Shown in pieces: positions 17,831 to 27,363 of a stretch of DNA of 64,000 nucleotides (position 1 is the stretch's first letter; every line of letters starts with the position of its first letter). A program made the translations under genes and the position numbers. Below the pieces are notes generated by a model. The model worked only from the letters and a program-made list of their open reading frames with translations, ran no database searches and was not told the origin of the DNA. This stretch comes from Zobellella endophytica (lineage in GTDB: Bacteria; Pseudomonadota; Gammaproteobacteria; Enterobacterales; Aeromonadaceae), in the NCBI RefSeq assembly GCF_003012775.1, contig NZ_PXYG01000010.1, positions 62,001 through 126,000 on the forward strand, in the 5' to 3' direction.

Positions 17831-20170
17831 ATGGCAAAACAGACCCGAACCCGGAAATCGACGAAGAAACCCTCACCCAAGCGCCGCGCCAGGTGGGGCC
17901 TGCTGTTCAAGCTCGGCCTGGTCGCGGCCGTGTTGATGGGGGTGTTTGGCATTTATCTGGACAGCCAGGTCAGGGCGCGCTTCGAGGGCCAGAAGTGGGC
18001 GCTGCCCGCCCTGGTGTACAGCCGTCCGCTGGAGCTGTTCCCGGGGCAGAAGCTGTCCTACCAGCAGATGCTGCGGGAGCTGCAGTTGCTCAATTACCGC
18101 AAGGTGGCCGATCCGGCCCGCCCCGGCGAATATGCGGTGACCAACAACCGTATCGAGATCCACCGCCGCCCCTTCAATTTTTCCGACGGCGCCGAGGCGG
18201 CCCGCTCCATCCTGCTGACCTTCGACGGCCAGCGGCTGGCGCGCATGCAGAATCCGGCCAACGGCCGGGAGCTGGGCTATGCGCGCATGGATCCGGTGCT
18301 GCTCGACCGGCTGAACGTGGAGCAGCGGGAAGACCGGCTGCTGGTGCGGCTGGATCAGGTACCGGAGCTGCTGGTCACCACCCTGCTGACGGTGGAGGAC
18401 CGGGATTTCTATCAGCATGACGGCGTCTCGCCGCTGGCCATACTGCGGGCCCTGGTGGTCAACATCAAGGCCGGCCGCACGGTGCAGGGCGGCAGCACCC
18501 TGACCCAGCAGCTCGCCAAAAACTTCTTCCTGACCCAGGACCGCAGCCTGTGGCGCAAGGTGCAGGAAGCTTACATGGCGCTGATCATCGATTTCCGCTA
18601 CGACAAGGACGAGATCCTGGAAGCCTACCTGAACGAGGTCTACCTCGGCCAGAACGGGGCCCAGGGGGTGTACGGCTTCGGCTTGGCCAGCTATTTCTAT
18701 TTCGGCCTGCCGCTGAACGAGCTCAATCCGGACCAGATAGCACTGATGGTGGCGCTGGTGAAAGGCCCCTCGTTCTACGATCCCTGGCGCAACCCGGAGC
18801 GGGCTCAGGAGCGGCGTGATCTGGTACTGCGCCTGCTGGCCAACGAAGGCCATATCGACCGGGAAACCTACGAACAGGCCAGCAGCGCACCGCTGCAGCT
18901 GATCGAGCGGGGCCGCATGGGCTACGGCCGGACCCCGGCCTTCATGGGGCTGTTGCGCCAGGAGCTGAAGAGCCGCTTCGGCGCCGAGTTCCTCAGCCAG
19001 TCCGGGATCAAAATTTTCAGCAGCCTGGATCCCATCGCCCAGCATACCGCCGAACAGGCGGTGGTGGAGCAGCTCAAGCAACTGAAAGCCAACACCAAGC
19101 GCGACGATCTGGAAGCGGCCATGGTGGTGTCCAACTGGCGCAAGGGCGAGGTGAGCGCCGTGGTGGGTGGGGCGGATCCCAGCTTTGCCGGCTTCAACCG
19201 GGCCCTGGCCGCGCGTCGGGCCATCGGCTCGCTGATCAAGCCGGCGGTGTTTGCCGAAGCACTGGCCAACGGCTATACCCTGGCCAGCCCATTGAAGGAC
19301 GAGCCGATCAGCCTGCGCAGCGACGGCGGCCAGGTGTGGCGACCCAACAACTACGACCGTCAGTTCCGCGGCCAGGTGATGCTGCATGAGGCGCTGGCCA
19401 AGTCGCTGAACGTGCCGACGGTGAACCTGGGGATGGCCATCGGCCTGGACAAGGTGGTCGACAATCTCAAGCGGCTGGGAGTGGAGCAGCCGATGCAGGC
19501 CTATCCGTCGCTGCTGCTCGGCACCCTGGAGCTGACCCCCTTCGAGGTCAACCAGATGTACCTGACCCTGGCCAACCAGGGGCTCTATCAGCCGCTGACC
19601 TCCATCCGGGCGATCCAGGACGAGCACGGCGAGCTGATTTATCAGCACAGCGCCAGGGCCACCCAGGTGATGGAGCCGGAAGCCGGTTACCTGGCGCTCT
19701 ATGCCATGACCCGGGTGGTGGCCGGCGGCACCGCGGCGCACCTGGCGGCGCGTTTCCCCAACCGGGTGATGGCGGGCAAGACCGGCACCACCAATGATCT
19801 GCGCGATGCCTGGTATGCCGGCATGGACAACGAAGAGCTGGTGACCACCTGGGTCGGCCGGGACGATAACGGCGTGACCGGCCTGACCGGGGCCAGCGGC
19901 GCCCTGCGGGTCTACAGCCGTTACCTGGACGGGCGCGGGGTGGACTCGCTGGAGCTGGCGGCGCCGGCCGGTATCGACCAGGTGAACTTCGCCATTCGTG
20001 ACGGCCAGCCGGCGGATCCCCGCTGCGAGCAAACCCTGCTGCTGCCGGCCAGATCCAGTGGGCTGCCGGGGATCCGCGGTTGCCGCCCGGCTTCGCCCCG
20101 ACAGCAAGAGCCCGCCACCGGCGAGCCCATCAGCGACTGGCTGCGGGACATTTTCAATTTCGCTCGTTAA
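17831..20170 (+). CDS. mrcB: Penicillin-binding protein 1B (bifunctional transglycosylase/transpeptidase)
   Basis: 779 residues. Polymerises and cross-links peptidoglycan. A basic cytoplasmic tail (1-22) and one membrane span (about 23-42) are followed by the UB2H region and the GT51 domain with catalytic Glu189 in TVEDRDFYQHDG and GGSTLTQQLAKNFFL. The transpeptidase domain has SLIK with nucleophile Ser467, SLN (near 520) and KTGTTND (around 655). The UB2H domain implies an outer-membrane LpoB-type activator. It is 2 bases after hrpB, the same order as E. coli, so it is probably read from the hrpB transcript as well as its own promoter. Confidence 0.96.
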   Translation: MAKQTRTRKSTKKPSPKRRARWGLLFKLGLVAAVLMGVFGIYLDSQVRARFEGQKWALPALVYSRPLELFPGQKLSYQQMLRELQLLNYRKVADPARPGEYAVTNNRIEIHRRPFNFSDGAEAARSILLTFDGQRLARMQNPANGRELGYARMDPVLLDRLNVEQREDRLLVRLDQVPELLVTTLLTVEDRDFYQHDGVSPLAILRALVVNIKAGRTVQGGSTLTQQLAKNFFLTQDRSLWRKVQEAYMALIIDFRYDKDEILEAYLNEVYLGQNGAQGVYGFGLASYFYFGLPLNELNPDQIALMVALVKGPSFYDPWRNPERAQERRDLVLRLLANEGHIDRETYEQASSAPLQLIERGRMGYGRTPAFMGLLRQELKSRFGAEFLSQSGIKIFSSLDPIAQHTAEQAVVEQLKQLKANTKRDDLEAAMVVSNWRKGEVSAVVGGADPSFAGFNRALAARRAIGSLIKPAVFAEALANGYTLASPLKDEPISLRSDGGQVWRPNNYDRQFRGQVMLHEALAKSLNVPTVNLGMAIGLDKVVDNLKRLGVEQPMQAYPSLLLGTLELTPFEVNQMYLTLANQGLYQPLTSIRAIQDEHGELIYQHSARATQVMEPEAGYLALYAMTRVVAGGTAAHLAARFPNRVMAGKTGTTNDLRDAWYAGMDNEELVTTWVGRDDNGVTGLTGASGALRVYSRYLDGRGVDSLELAAPAGIDQVNFAIRDGQPADPRCEQTLLLPARSSGLPGIRGCRPASPRQQEPATGEPISDWLRDIFNFAR

Positions 20171-20231
20171 CGCAGGGTGAAAGCCCCCATCTCTGTATAT
20201 GCTGAATGATATGGAGATGGAGGGGCTTCCC

Positions 20232-20657
20232 ATGTTTTCTTTTCATCATGTCACCCTGAGCGTGCGGGAGTTGTCCGCGGCGGAAGGGTTTTATAAAGGA
20301 CTGGGGTTCGAGCCGGTCTATCGCTGGCAGGATAATGCCGGCAGCCTGCAGATCTGCCACCTGCGTCTGGGGCAGGCTTTGCTGGAGCTCTACTGCTTTC
20401 GTCCGGAGGAAGAGCCGGAGTTGTCCGGGGTCCCGCCCTGGGCCAATGGGTTTCGACTGGGGCTTAGGCACTTTGCGCTGCTGGTGGACGATCTGGACAA
20501 GGCGTTGAGCGCCCTGCACGGGGCCGGCATGCTGGCGGAGAAACCGTCACCGGTTAAAGGCCAGACCTGTACCCGTTATGTGTTTATCCTGGATCCGGAC
20601 GGCAATAGCGTGGAATTGCTGGAGGGGCCGCTGGTGGAGATCCAGCAGCCCGAATAG
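20232..20657 (+). CDS. VOC (glyoxalase/bleomycin-resistance fold) family protein
   Basis: 141 residues from ATG at 20232, which follows GGAGGGG at an ideal distance. An upstream in-frame ATG (20199) lacks a ribosome binding site. Two beta-alpha-beta-beta-beta modules are recognisable: FHHVTLSVRELSAAEGFYKGLGF (about 4-26) and GLRHFALLVDDLDKALSAL (about 76-94). It ends in the typical VFILDPDGNSVELLE. Metal-ligand candidates are His in FHHVT, Glu in LLELYCF, His in LRHFALLV and the final Glu. This family includes glyoxalase I, dioxygenases and fosfomycin or bleomycin binding proteins; substrate cannot be assigned. It meets hemL tail to tail with 2 bases between. Confidence 0.85.
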   Translation: MFSFHHVTLSVRELSAAEGFYKGLGFEPVYRWQDNAGSLQICHLRLGQALLELYCFRPEEEPELSGVPPWANGFRLGLRHFALLVDDLDKALSALHGAGMLAEKPSPVKGQTCTRYVFILDPDGNSVELLEGPLVEIQQPE

Positions 20658-20659
20658 GG

Positions 20660-21946
20660 TTATCCCTTCAATGCCGCGAAGGCCCGATCGGCGGCGGCCA
20701 GGGTGTGGGCCAGCTCCTTGTCGCCGTGGGCCAGGGACATGAAGCCGGCCTCGAAGGCGCTGGGAGCCAGGTAGACGCCCTCTGCCAGCATCAGGTGGAA
20801 GAAGCGCTTGAAGGCCTCAAGATCACAGCGAGTGACCTGCTCATAGTGGCTGATCTCTTTCTCCCCGGTAAAGAAGAAGCCGAACATGGCGCCCACCCGG
20901 GTGGTGGTGAAGGGGATGCCGTGCCGGTCGGCCGCCGCCTGCAGTCCTTCCACCAGGGTCCGGGTTTTCTGCTCCAGCGCCTCGTACACGCCCGGCTGGC
21001 TGATGGCGTTCAGGGTGGCCAGGCCGGCGGCCATGGCCACCGGGTTGCCGGACAGGGTCCCCGCCTGGTAAACCGGCCCGGTGGGGGCCAGGTGCTTCAT
21101 CACCTCGCGGCGGCCGCCGAAGGCGCCGACCGGCATGCCGCCACCGATGATCTTGCCGAGGGTGGTGAGGTCGGGCTTGACCCCGTAGCGCTGCTGGGCA
21201 CCGCCCAGGGCGGCACGGAAACCGCACATCACCTCATCGAAAATCAGCAGGGCGCCGAACTTATCGCAGAGGGCGCGCAGGCCCTCGAGGAAGCCGGGGG
21301 CCGGCGGGATGCAGTTCATGTTGCCGGCCACCGGCTCGACGATGATGCAGGCGATATCGGCTGGGGCGGCCTCGAAGGCGGCCTTGACCGAGTCCAGGTC
21401 GTTGAAGGTGGCGGTCAGGGTGTGCTTGGCGAAATCGGCGGGCACGCCCGGGGAATTGGGCTGGCCCAGGGTGAGGGCACCGGAGCCGGCCTTGACCAGC
21501 AGGCAGTCGGCGTGACCGTGGTAGCAGCCCTCGAACTTGAGGATCTTGTCCCGGCCGGTGAAGCCGCGGGCCAGGCGGATGGCGCTCATGGTGGCTTCGG
21601 TGCCGGAGTTGACCATGCGCACCTGCTCCATGGAGGGCACCAGTTGGTGCACCATTTCCGCCATGGTCACCTCGACCCCGGTGGGAGCGCCGTAGCTCAG
21701 GCCGCGCTCCACCGCGTCAAGCACCGCCGCGCGCACCTCGGGGGCATTGTGGCCGAGGATCATCGGGCCCCAGGAGCCGACATAATCGACATAGGCCTGG
21801 CCGTCCACGTCGAACAGATAGGCGCCATCGGCCCGCTCGATGAAACGGGGGGTGCCGCCCACGCCGTTGAAGGCGCGCACCGGGGAGTTGACGCCGCCGG
21901 GGATCACCCGGCGGGCTTGGGCAAACAGATCATCAGACTTGGACAT
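20660..21946 (-). CDS. hemL: Glutamate-1-semialdehyde 2,1-aminomutase
   Basis: 428 residues (E. coli 426). PLP enzyme that makes 5-aminolevulinate for the C5 haem pathway. The PLP-binding lysine is Lys265 in [18 protein letters not shown]. Further signatures are [41 protein letters not shown] and [18 protein letters not shown] precedes the ATG. Only about 150 bases separate it from the divergent membrane protein gene at 22.1 kb. The same hemL-erpA neighbourhood occurs in E. coli. Confidence 0.97.
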   Translation of the reverse strand: MSKSDDLFAQARRVIPGGVNSPVRAFNGVGGTPRFIERADGAYLFDVDGQAYVDYVGSWGPMILGHNAPEVRAAVLDAVERGLSYGAPTGVEVTMAEMVHQLVPSMEQVRMVNSGTEATMSAIRLARGFTGRDKILKFEGCYHGHADCLLVKAGSGALTLGQPNSPGVPADFAKHTLTATFNDLDSVKAAFEAAPADIACIIVEPVAGNMNCIPPAPGFLEGLRALCDKFGALLIFDEVMCGFRAALGGAQQRYGVKPDLTTLGKIIGGGMPVGAFGGRREVMKHLAPTGPVYQAGTLSGNPVAMAAGLATLNAISQPGVYEALEQKTRTLVEGLQAAADRHGIPFTTTRVGAMFGFFFTGEKEISHYEQVTRCDLEAFKRFFHLMLAEGVYLAPSAFEAGFMSLAHGDKELAHTLAAADRAFAALKG

Positions 21947-22102
21947 GTCGTCATCCTTTGAATAGGGTCGGAGGTGGCGCTTGCGGCCAGGGTGGCCAGA
22001 CTATAACAAAAACCGGCGGGGGCGAGAATCGCCGCCGTTTTCCTGCTGGCGCCGGGGTTCCGGCTTTGGCACAATTCGCGCTCTTTTTTGGCGGGGTTCC
22101 CG

Positions 22103-22744
22103 ATGATGAGCAAGCCTGTTTTCAGTCGTCTGCTGTTGTGCTCCCTGATACTCAACCTGGCGCTGGTGGTGGTGGCCGCCTACCTGGGGTTGCGCCACCG
22201 GGACATGCAGGCCGCGGTGGCGGTGAGCCGTGAGCAGCAGGAGCGGAGCCGGCAGGAACTGCTGGCGTTGAAGGTGGAGCAGCAGGCCCTGCTGACGGCG
22301 GAGAGCAGCCAACTGGCACAACTGCAGGAGCAGTCCCGCTTGCTGGCCGAGCAGGCGCAGCAACTGGCCCTGTACCGCCAGGTGCTGGCTCCGGACGAGG
22401 GCCCCGAGCTGCTGCTGGCCCAGGAAGAGATCATGGCCCAGGGTGAACCGGGCCGGTTCAGCTACCGGCTGGTGCTGTTGCAGCCGGGCAGCGCCGGCAC
22501 CCGGGTAACCGGGACGGCCCGGCTGCGTATCCGGGCGCTGCAGGGCGGTAATACGGTCACCCTCAACGAGGAGGCCCTGGGCGTGGCGCCCGTCACCCTG
22601 GACTTCCGTCATTTCCAGGTGTTGTCGGGCAGCCTGGCGCTGCCCGCCGAGACCCGGGCGCAGACCCTGGAACTGCAGCTGGAACTGGATGACAGGAGCA
22701 ACAGAACCCTGAGCCTGAACTGGCCGATCCCGGACAATACTTGA
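22103..22744 (+). CDS. Membrane-anchored coiled-coil protein, DUF6776-like
   Basis: 213 residues from ATG at 22103 (GGCGGGG upstream); 22106 is equally possible. An N-terminal signal anchor ([21 protein letters not shown], about 8-28) leads into a heptad-rich coiled coil (about 33-95, rich in Gln, Glu, Leu). A C-terminal beta-rich domain begins [19 protein letters not shown]. The layout resembles the DUF6776 proteins that accompany erpA in some gammaproteobacteria; that name is from memory. The topology predicts a periplasmic coiled coil anchored in the inner membrane. It is 55 bases upstream of erpA and may be co-transcribed. Function unknown. Confidence 0.75.
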   Translation: MMSKPVFSRLLLCSLILNLALVVVAAYLGLRHRDMQAAVAVSREQQERSRQELLALKVEQQALLTAESSQLAQLQEQSRLLAEQAQQLALYRQVLAPDEGPELLLAQEEIMAQGEPGRFSYRLVLLQPGSAGTRVTGTARLRIRALQGGNTVTLNEEALGVAPVTLDFRHFQVLSGSLALPAETRAQTLELQLELDDRSNRTLSLNWPIPDNT

Positions 22745-22799
22745 ACTGTTTACTCGGGTATTGGATAATTTCTCCGGTAACCAACCACAAGAGGTAGTG

Positions 22800-23144
22800 A
22801 TGAGCGATGCAGTCCCCTTGCCGATCCAGATGAGCGATTCGGCGGCCAACAAGATTAAAGCCCTGATCTCGGAGGAAGAAAACCCCGAGCTCAAGCTCAG
22901 AGTCTACATCACCGGTGGTGGTTGTTCCGGCTTTCAGTACGGTTTTACCTTCGACGAGAAAACCAACGACGGAGACACCGTGATCGAGAAGAACGGCGTC
23001 ATCATGGTGGTGGACGCCATGAGCCTGCAGTATCTGGTGGGAGGTACCGTCGATTATGTGGAAGGCCTGGAAGGTTCCCGCTTCCTGGTGACCAACCCCA
23101 ATGCCACCAGCACCTGCGGCTGCGGCTCTTCCTTCAGCGTGTAA
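22800..23144 (+). CDS. erpA: A-type iron-sulfur cluster insertion protein ErpA
   Basis: 114 residues, same length as E. coli ErpA. Carries Fe-S clusters to apo-targets such as IspG. The three cluster-ligand cysteines are in [11 protein letters not shown] (about 40-50) and at the C-terminus [12 protein letters not shown]. The start [10 protein letters not shown] (ATG at 22800, with AGAGG upstream) was picked by alignment; a frame 13 codons longer exists. It is followed 9 bases later by a glutaredoxin and then a HIT protein, forming a probable operon with redox flavour. No Fur or IscR box was identified by eye. Confidence 0.96.
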   Translation: MSDAVPLPIQMSDSAANKIKALISEEENPELKLRVYITGGGCSGFQYGFTFDEKTNDGDTVIEKNGVIMVVDAMSLQYLVGGTVDYVEGLEGSRFLVTNPNATSTCGCGSSFSV

Positions 23145-23153
23145 GGTTGCCCC

Positions 23154-23477
23154 ATGTCTTTGTTCGACTGGTTCAAGGGAGCCGATCATGAAGGCGCGCC
23201 GGCGCCGGTGGTGGACTCGCTCGACAAGCTGGCGCTCTATCAGAAGGCCTGGTGTCCCTATTGTCAGCGGGTCAAGGCGGTGATCGGTGAGCTGGATCTC
23301 GAGATCACGGAATACGACACCAACGAGCCGGCGCACCTGCAGGCGCTGCTGGCCGGCGGCGGTCAGCGGATGGTGCCCTGCCTGCGCATCGAGCACGCGC
23401 CAGGACAGTATTACTGGCTGTACGAGTCCATGGATATCATCGCCTATCTGCGCCGTCACTTCGGAGAGCGGGCATGA
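23154..23477 (+). CDS. Glutaredoxin-like protein with CPYC active site
   Basis: 107 residues. A short N-terminal helix (MSLFDWFKG) is followed by a thioredoxin/GST-N fold: LALYQKAWCPYCQRVKAVI has the dithiol Cys34 and Cys37, MVPCLRI is the cis-Pro loop (VP near residue 71), and YESMDIIAYLRRHFG is the GST-N-type ending. It is probably a glutathione-dependent oxidoreductase. Position between erpA and a HIT gene, 9 bases after the former and overlapping the latter by 4 (ATGA), suggests co-expression with Fe-S assembly. It is not one of the classical GrxA, GrxB, GrxC or GrxD proteins by length and sequence. Confidence 0.88.
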   Translation: MSLFDWFKGADHEGAPAPVVDSLDKLALYQKAWCPYCQRVKAVIGELDLEITEYDTNEPAHLQALLAGGGQRMVPCLRIEHAPGQYYWLYESMDIIAYLRRHFGERA

Positions 23478-23899
23478 GCGAGTTTCGGCTGCATCCGCAA
23501 CTGGCGGCGGATTGCCTGGTGCTGGGCGAGCTGTCCCTGTGTCGGGTGCTGCTGGCCAAAGACGGCCGCTACCCCTGGCTGATCCTGGTGCCCAGGCGGG
23601 ACGGCATCCGGGAGATCCACCGGCTGAGCGAGGAGGATCAGCAACAGCTGATGCGGGAGTCCTGCGCCCTGGCCCGCCTGATGGAAACGGAACTGGCGGC
23701 GGACAAGCTCAACGTTGCCGCGCTTGGCAACATGGTGCCGCAACTGCATCTGCATCACGTGGCCCGTTTTATCGGCGACGATGCCTGGCCTGGCCCCATC
23801 TGGGGCAAACACCCCTCCTTACCCTATCCCGATCCCCAGGCGGAAGCCGAACGTTGGCAACAGCGACTGGCGGACCTCGAAGGTTTTTCCAGCCATTGA
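23474..23899 (+). CDS. HIT domain protein (histidine-triad nucleotide hydrolase)
   Basis: 141 residues. FHIT/Hint-like fold: YPWLILVPRRDGIREIHRL at about 33-51, and a triad motif PQLHLHHVARF near 89-99 with His92 and His94; the first triad position is Gln. That Gln-variant, followed by AWPGPIWG, is common in a proteobacterial HIT subgroup, so the enzyme is probably still active. Likely substrates are dinucleoside polyphosphates or adenylylated compounds, by family only. The start overlaps the glutaredoxin stop by 4 bases. After it comes a G/C-rich imperfect hairpin (about 23937-23962) with no T-tract. Confidence 0.87.
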   Translation: MSEFRLHPQLAADCLVLGELSLCRVLLAKDGRYPWLILVPRRDGIREIHRLSEEDQQQLMRESCALARLMETELAADKLNVAALGNMVPQLHLHHVARFIGDDAWPGPIWGKHPSLPYPDPQAEAERWQQRLADLEGFSSH

Positions 23900-23963
23900 G
23901 CTTCACATTTCCGGCGAGTGTTCTCCGGGCTGAGTGAGCAGGGGGCCATCGCCCCCCCGCTGC

Positions 23964-24392
23964 TTATTTGCCGAGGGGGATGACCAGCAGATCGCAGTCA
24001 ATGTTCTCGATAAGCTGATGAGCCACGGACGAATGCTGGCGAAACAGGTGGTGTTCATGACCGCAGATCAGCAAATCCGCCTCGCAGAACCGTATGGCCT
24101 CACAAACCTGCTCTACCAGATCACCGCTGATCAGTATCTGCTTCTCCAGCGGATAGTCCACCGATGCCAGCATCTGCTCCAGCTCCTTTCTGGCGGCCAG
24201 CAGCGGCTGGTCTTGCAGCTCGTGGGTGAACACTTCGTACATCTGATTGTACAGGCTCTGCATCTTGAGATTGACGTGGACGATGGAAAGCTTGGCCCGG
24301 TTGGTCCTGGCCCGGGCGACGGCCTTGTCCAATACCTTCTGGTAATTGGGGGAAAGATCGATGGTGACGAGAATATGCTGATATCCGCTCAT
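23964..24392 (-). CDS. Universal stress protein, UspA family
   Basis: 142 residues, a single Usp domain: YQHILVTIDLSPNYQKVLDKAVARA at the N-terminus and ADLLICGHEHHLFRQ...IDCDLLVIPLG at the C-terminus. The canonical ATP-binding G-2x-G-9x-G(S/T) is not intact (CGHEHHLFRQHSSVA), so it is more like the non-ATP-binding UspA branch. It probably responds to growth arrest, as UspA proteins do. Single-gene unit; no specific partner. The 230 bases upstream of its start (24393-24621) contain no gene I can support. Confidence 0.88.
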   Translation of the reverse strand: MSGYQHILVTIDLSPNYQKVLDKAVARARTNRAKLSIVHVNLKMQSLYNQMYEVFTHELQDQPLLAARKELEQMLASVDYPLEKQILISGDLVEQVCEAIRFCEADLLICGHEHHLFRQHSSVAHQLIENIDCDLLVIPLGK

Positions 24393-24621
24393 TATTCTTA
24401 CTCTTCATTCCATTAGTGAGTTTAGCGAGGCCCGACTGTAGAAGGCGGGGGCCGTCGATGGCGCAGCAGCAGGGCAGATGGCGAGTTCATCAACGGCTTG
24501 AGCCCGCACCATGCCCGCCTGTTCGCGCTGCCAGTCAATATAACAACGGCAGGAGCAGCGAAACCCGGCGTAGCGCACAATTTTCACATAAAGTTTTACA
24601 TGAAGATATATTTTGGCAGGA

Positions 24622-24660
24622 AAACGCCCGGGCAGTCCCTGCGGGTTTGCCCGGGCGTTT
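24622..24660. terminator. Terminator downstream of the M23 peptidase gene
   Basis: Stem AAACGCCCGGGCA / TGCCCGGGCGTTT (13 bp) around a 13-base loop, ending 2 bases from the stop codon of the minus-strand peptidase gene. On the minus strand it is followed by TTTTCC. The 230 bases between it and the usp start hold nothing else I can name. Confidence 0.85.
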
Positions 24661-24661
24661 G

Positions 24662-25951
24662 TTACTGTTTTGCCAGCATGATCTCGCTGACCCTATCCAA
24701 CTGGGCCAGTAACCGGCTGGCCTCGGGCCGGAAGCGGGCCAGCTCCGCGTTCGACAGTATGGCCGCCAGGGGCAGTTTGACGGTCTTGGGGTCCTGGTGC
24801 ACGCCATTGACCAGAAATTCATAGTGCAAGTGTGGTCCCGTCACCCGGCCGGTGGCGCCGACGGTACCGATCTGCTGCTCCTGTTTCACCTTTTCCCCCT
24901 TCTTGACCATGCGCTGATGCAGGTGCAGGTACTTGGTGAGGTAGGTGTCGTCGTGGCGGATCACCACGTAATTGCCGTTAAACTGGCTGTAGCCGGACTC
25001 CACCACCACGCCGCTGCCCGCCGCCACCACCGGGGTGCCGGTGCGGGCGGCGTAATCGATGCCCCGGTGCGCCTTGATCTGGCCGGTGACCGGGTGCAGC
25101 CGGCGCGGGTTGAAGTTGGAGCTGATATGGGAAAAGTTAACCGGCGCGCGCAGAAAACTCTTGCGCATGGCACGCCCTTCGGGAGAGTAATAGTTGCCAT
25201 CCTCGTGGCGTACCGCCCGGTATACCTTGCCCTGATTGATGAACTCGGCGGCGATGATGTGGCCGGTATCCACATGGATGCCGTCCTTGTAACTCTGCTC
25301 GTACAGTACCGCGAAACGATCGCCGGCGCGGATATCCAGGGCGAAGTCCAGATCCCAGGCGAACATGGCGGCCAGACTCAGGATCTGCCCCGGGTTCAGT
25401 CCGGCGGTGACCCCGGCATTCCAGAAATTGGAACTGACCTCGGCCTGGGCATACTGGGTTCGCTGTTCCAGTTCGGCGCTGAGGATCCGGCTCTGTATGC
25501 CCCGGGCGGTATGGCGGATGTCGAGGGTGCGGGCGGCGTCCAGGGGATAGCTGAGGGCGCTGAACCCTCCCTGGTGGTCGAGCTGGAAGGTGAGCCGATC
25601 ACCGGGGTGAATTTTTTTCAGCAGCTCGGCGTGCTCGCCCAGTTGGCCGATATCGTGCAGCAGGGCCGAAGAGAGACGTTGGCGGGCGAAAATGGAGGAC
25701 AGGGTGTCCCCGGCCGCGACCCTGACGACGACTTCCCTGGCGGCATGGCCCTCGTCGTCGAAGGGCCGGTCCTCGACTTCCAGGGCCAGCCGGCGGCGTT
25801 CGCCCTCGTTCTGGCGCGGATCCGCCTGATCCCGGCTGGCCAGGGCCGACTCGGTGGGAGCCAGCAGCAGCAGCAGCATGGCGGCGCTCAGGGCGCCGAT
25901 GGCGATGCGATGGCCGCGGGGTAACAACTTGAATATTCTGATCACAGGCAT
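24662..25951 (-). CDS. Murein DD-endopeptidase MepM-like, M23 family
   Basis: 429 residues (E. coli MepM has 440). Cuts D-Ala-mDAP cross-links to allow cell wall expansion. An N-terminal inner-membrane anchor (LPRGHRIAIGALSAAMLLLLLAP, about 9-31) precedes an OapA/LysM-like region (VAAGDTLSSIFARQRLS, about 78-94). The catalytic LytM domain has HRGIDYAARTGTPVVAAGSGVV (His and Asp zinc ligands, near 295) and HLHYEF (near 376). It is divergent from tyrS with about 120 bases between. The order tyrS next to this peptidase is shared by many relatives. Confidence 0.92.
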   Translation of the reverse strand: MPVIRIFKLLPRGHRIAIGALSAAMLLLLLAPTESALASRDQADPRQNEGERRRLALEVEDRPFDDEGHAAREVVVRVAAGDTLSSIFARQRLSSALLHDIGQLGEHAELLKKIHPGDRLTFQLDHQGGFSALSYPLDAARTLDIRHTARGIQSRILSAELEQRTQYAQAEVSSNFWNAGVTAGLNPGQILSLAAMFAWDLDFALDIRAGDRFAVLYEQSYKDGIHVDTGHIIAAEFINQGKVYRAVRHEDGNYYSPEGRAMRKSFLRAPVNFSHISSNFNPRRLHPVTGQIKAHRGIDYAARTGTPVVAAGSGVVVESGYSQFNGNYVVIRHDDTYLTKYLHLHQRMVKKGEKVKQEQQIGTVGATGRVTGPHLHYEFLVNGVHQDPKTVKLPLAAILSNAELARFRPEASRLLAQLDRVSEIMLAKQ

Positions 25952-26074
25952 GCTTGGCTCTTCCCTGAATCCCTGGCGGATTTTACAGTCTTTCCAATTT
26001 TACCGCCATTCCAGTAATATGCCTTCCTTATTTGTTTAGGTCGTCTACGTTCACAGCACAGGAGTATAGTTGCC

Positions 26075-27271
26075 ATGTCCCAACTGGAAGCGGCATTAGC
26101 GGAAATCAAGCGCGGTGCCGAAGAGATACTGGTTGAAGAAGAACTGGTTGCCAAACTGAAGGAAGGCCGGCCGCTGCGGATCAAGTTGGGCATGGATCCC
26201 ACGGCGCCAGATATCCATCTGGGGCACACCGTCATTCTGAACAAGCTGCGTCAGTTCCAGGATCTGGGCCATGAGGTGTTGCTGCTGATCGGGGACTTCA
26301 CCGCCCAGGTCGGGGATCCCAGCGGCAAGAACAGCACCCGTCCTCCGCTCACCGCCGAGCAGGTGGCCGACAACGCCAAGACCTACGCCGAGCAGGCGTT
26401 CAAGGTGCTGGACCCGCACAAGACCCAGATCGTCTACAACTCCAGCTGGCTGGGCGAGCTGGGCGCCACCGGCATGATCAAGCTCGCCTCCAAGCTGACG
26501 GTGGCGCGGATGCTGGAGCGTGACGATTTCAAGAAACGGTATGGCTCGGGCCAGTCCATCGCCATCCACGAATTCATGTACCCCCTGCTGCAGGGCTACG
26601 ATTCGGTGGCGTTGAAGGCGGATGTGGAACTGGGCGGCACCGATCAGAAGTTCAACCTGCTGATGGGCCGCGAGCTGCAGAAGGACGCGGGCCAGTCGCC
26701 CCAGGTGGTGCTGACCATGCCGCTGCTGGAAGGGCTCGACGGCATCAAGAAGATGTCCAAGTCCGCCGGCAACTACATCGGCGTGGACGAGGCTCCCGAG
26801 CAGATGTTCGGCAAGATCATGTCCCTGTCCGACGAACTGATGTGGCGTTACTTCGAGCTGCTGTCCCGGCGCAGCCTGGACGAGCTGGCCGGACTGCGCC
26901 GCCAGGTGGCCGAAGGCGCCAACCCACGCGATATCAAGATACTGCTGGCCAAGGAAATTATCACCCGGTACCACAGTGAAGCGGCGGCCGAGCAGGCGCA
27001 CCAGGACTTCGTGCTGCGCTTCCAGAAGAATGCCATTCCCGAGGATCTGCCGGAAGTCACCCTGACTGCCGGTGCCGAAGGCATCGCCATCGCCAACCTG
27101 CTGAAGGATGCCGGCCTAGTGGACTCGACTTCCGAGGCGCTGCGCATGATCAGGCAGGGTGCGGTCAAGGTGGACGGCGACAAGCTGGACGACGGCAAGC
27201 TGGTGGTGCAACCCGGCCAGGCGGTATACCAGGTGGGCAAGCGCAAGTTCGCCCGGGTGACGGTGGCCTGA
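26075..27271 (+). CDS. tyrS: Tyrosyl-tRNA synthetase
   Basis: 398 residues. Class I synthetase of the shorter TyrS type that differs from E. coli TyrS (424) but is common in Pseudomonas and Vibrio. HLGH (HIGH motif) is at 48-51 and KMSKS at 226-230. The tyrosine pocket shows [17 protein letters not shown]. An S4 RNA-binding domain occupies the C-terminus ([15 protein letters not shown]...[12 protein letters not shown]). It has a solid ribosome binding site (AGGAG) and is followed by a terminator hairpin. No T-box or other leader regulation is visible in the short upstream region. Confidence 0.96.
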   Translation: MSQLEAALAEIKRGAEEILVEEELVAKLKEGRPLRIKLGMDPTAPDIHLGHTVILNKLRQFQDLGHEVLLLIGDFTAQVGDPSGKNSTRPPLTAEQVADNAKTYAEQAFKVLDPHKTQIVYNSSWLGELGATGMIKLASKLTVARMLERDDFKKRYGSGQSIAIHEFMYPLLQGYDSVALKADVELGGTDQKFNLLMGRELQKDAGQSPQVVLTMPLLEGLDGIKKMSKSAGNYIGVDEAPEQMFGKIMSLSDELMWRYFELLSRRSLDELAGLRRQVAEGANPRDIKILLAKEIITRYHSEAAAEQAHQDFVLRFQKNAIPEDLPEVTLTAGAEGIAIANLLKDAGLVDSTSEALRMIRQGAVKVDGDKLDDGKLVVQPGQAVYQVGKRKFARVTVA

Positions 27272-27313
27272 ATCCGGCCCGGTGCTTAAAGCGGGCTTGT
27301 TGAGCCTTACGGG

Positions 27314-27332
27314 AGCAGGCCAATGGCCTGCT
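27314..27332 (+). terminator. Probable terminator of tyrS
   Basis: Stem AGCAGGCC / GGCCTGCT with loop AAT, followed by a T-rich tail (TCTGTTGTTTCTCTCTC). 42 bases after the tyrS stop and 31 before the end of the convergent yadS. Confidence 0.75.
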
Positions 27333-27363
27333 TCTGTTGTTTCTCTCTCCCGCTTCCCGTTCT

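Noticed and set aside
17873-20233. 786-codon open frame on the minus strand
   Set aside because: Antisense shadow of mrcB, which has all PBP1b motifs.
24416-24712. Open frames between the stress protein and the M23 peptidase
   Set aside because: They overlap the terminator and peptidase end, with no ribosome binding site and no similarity to any family I know.
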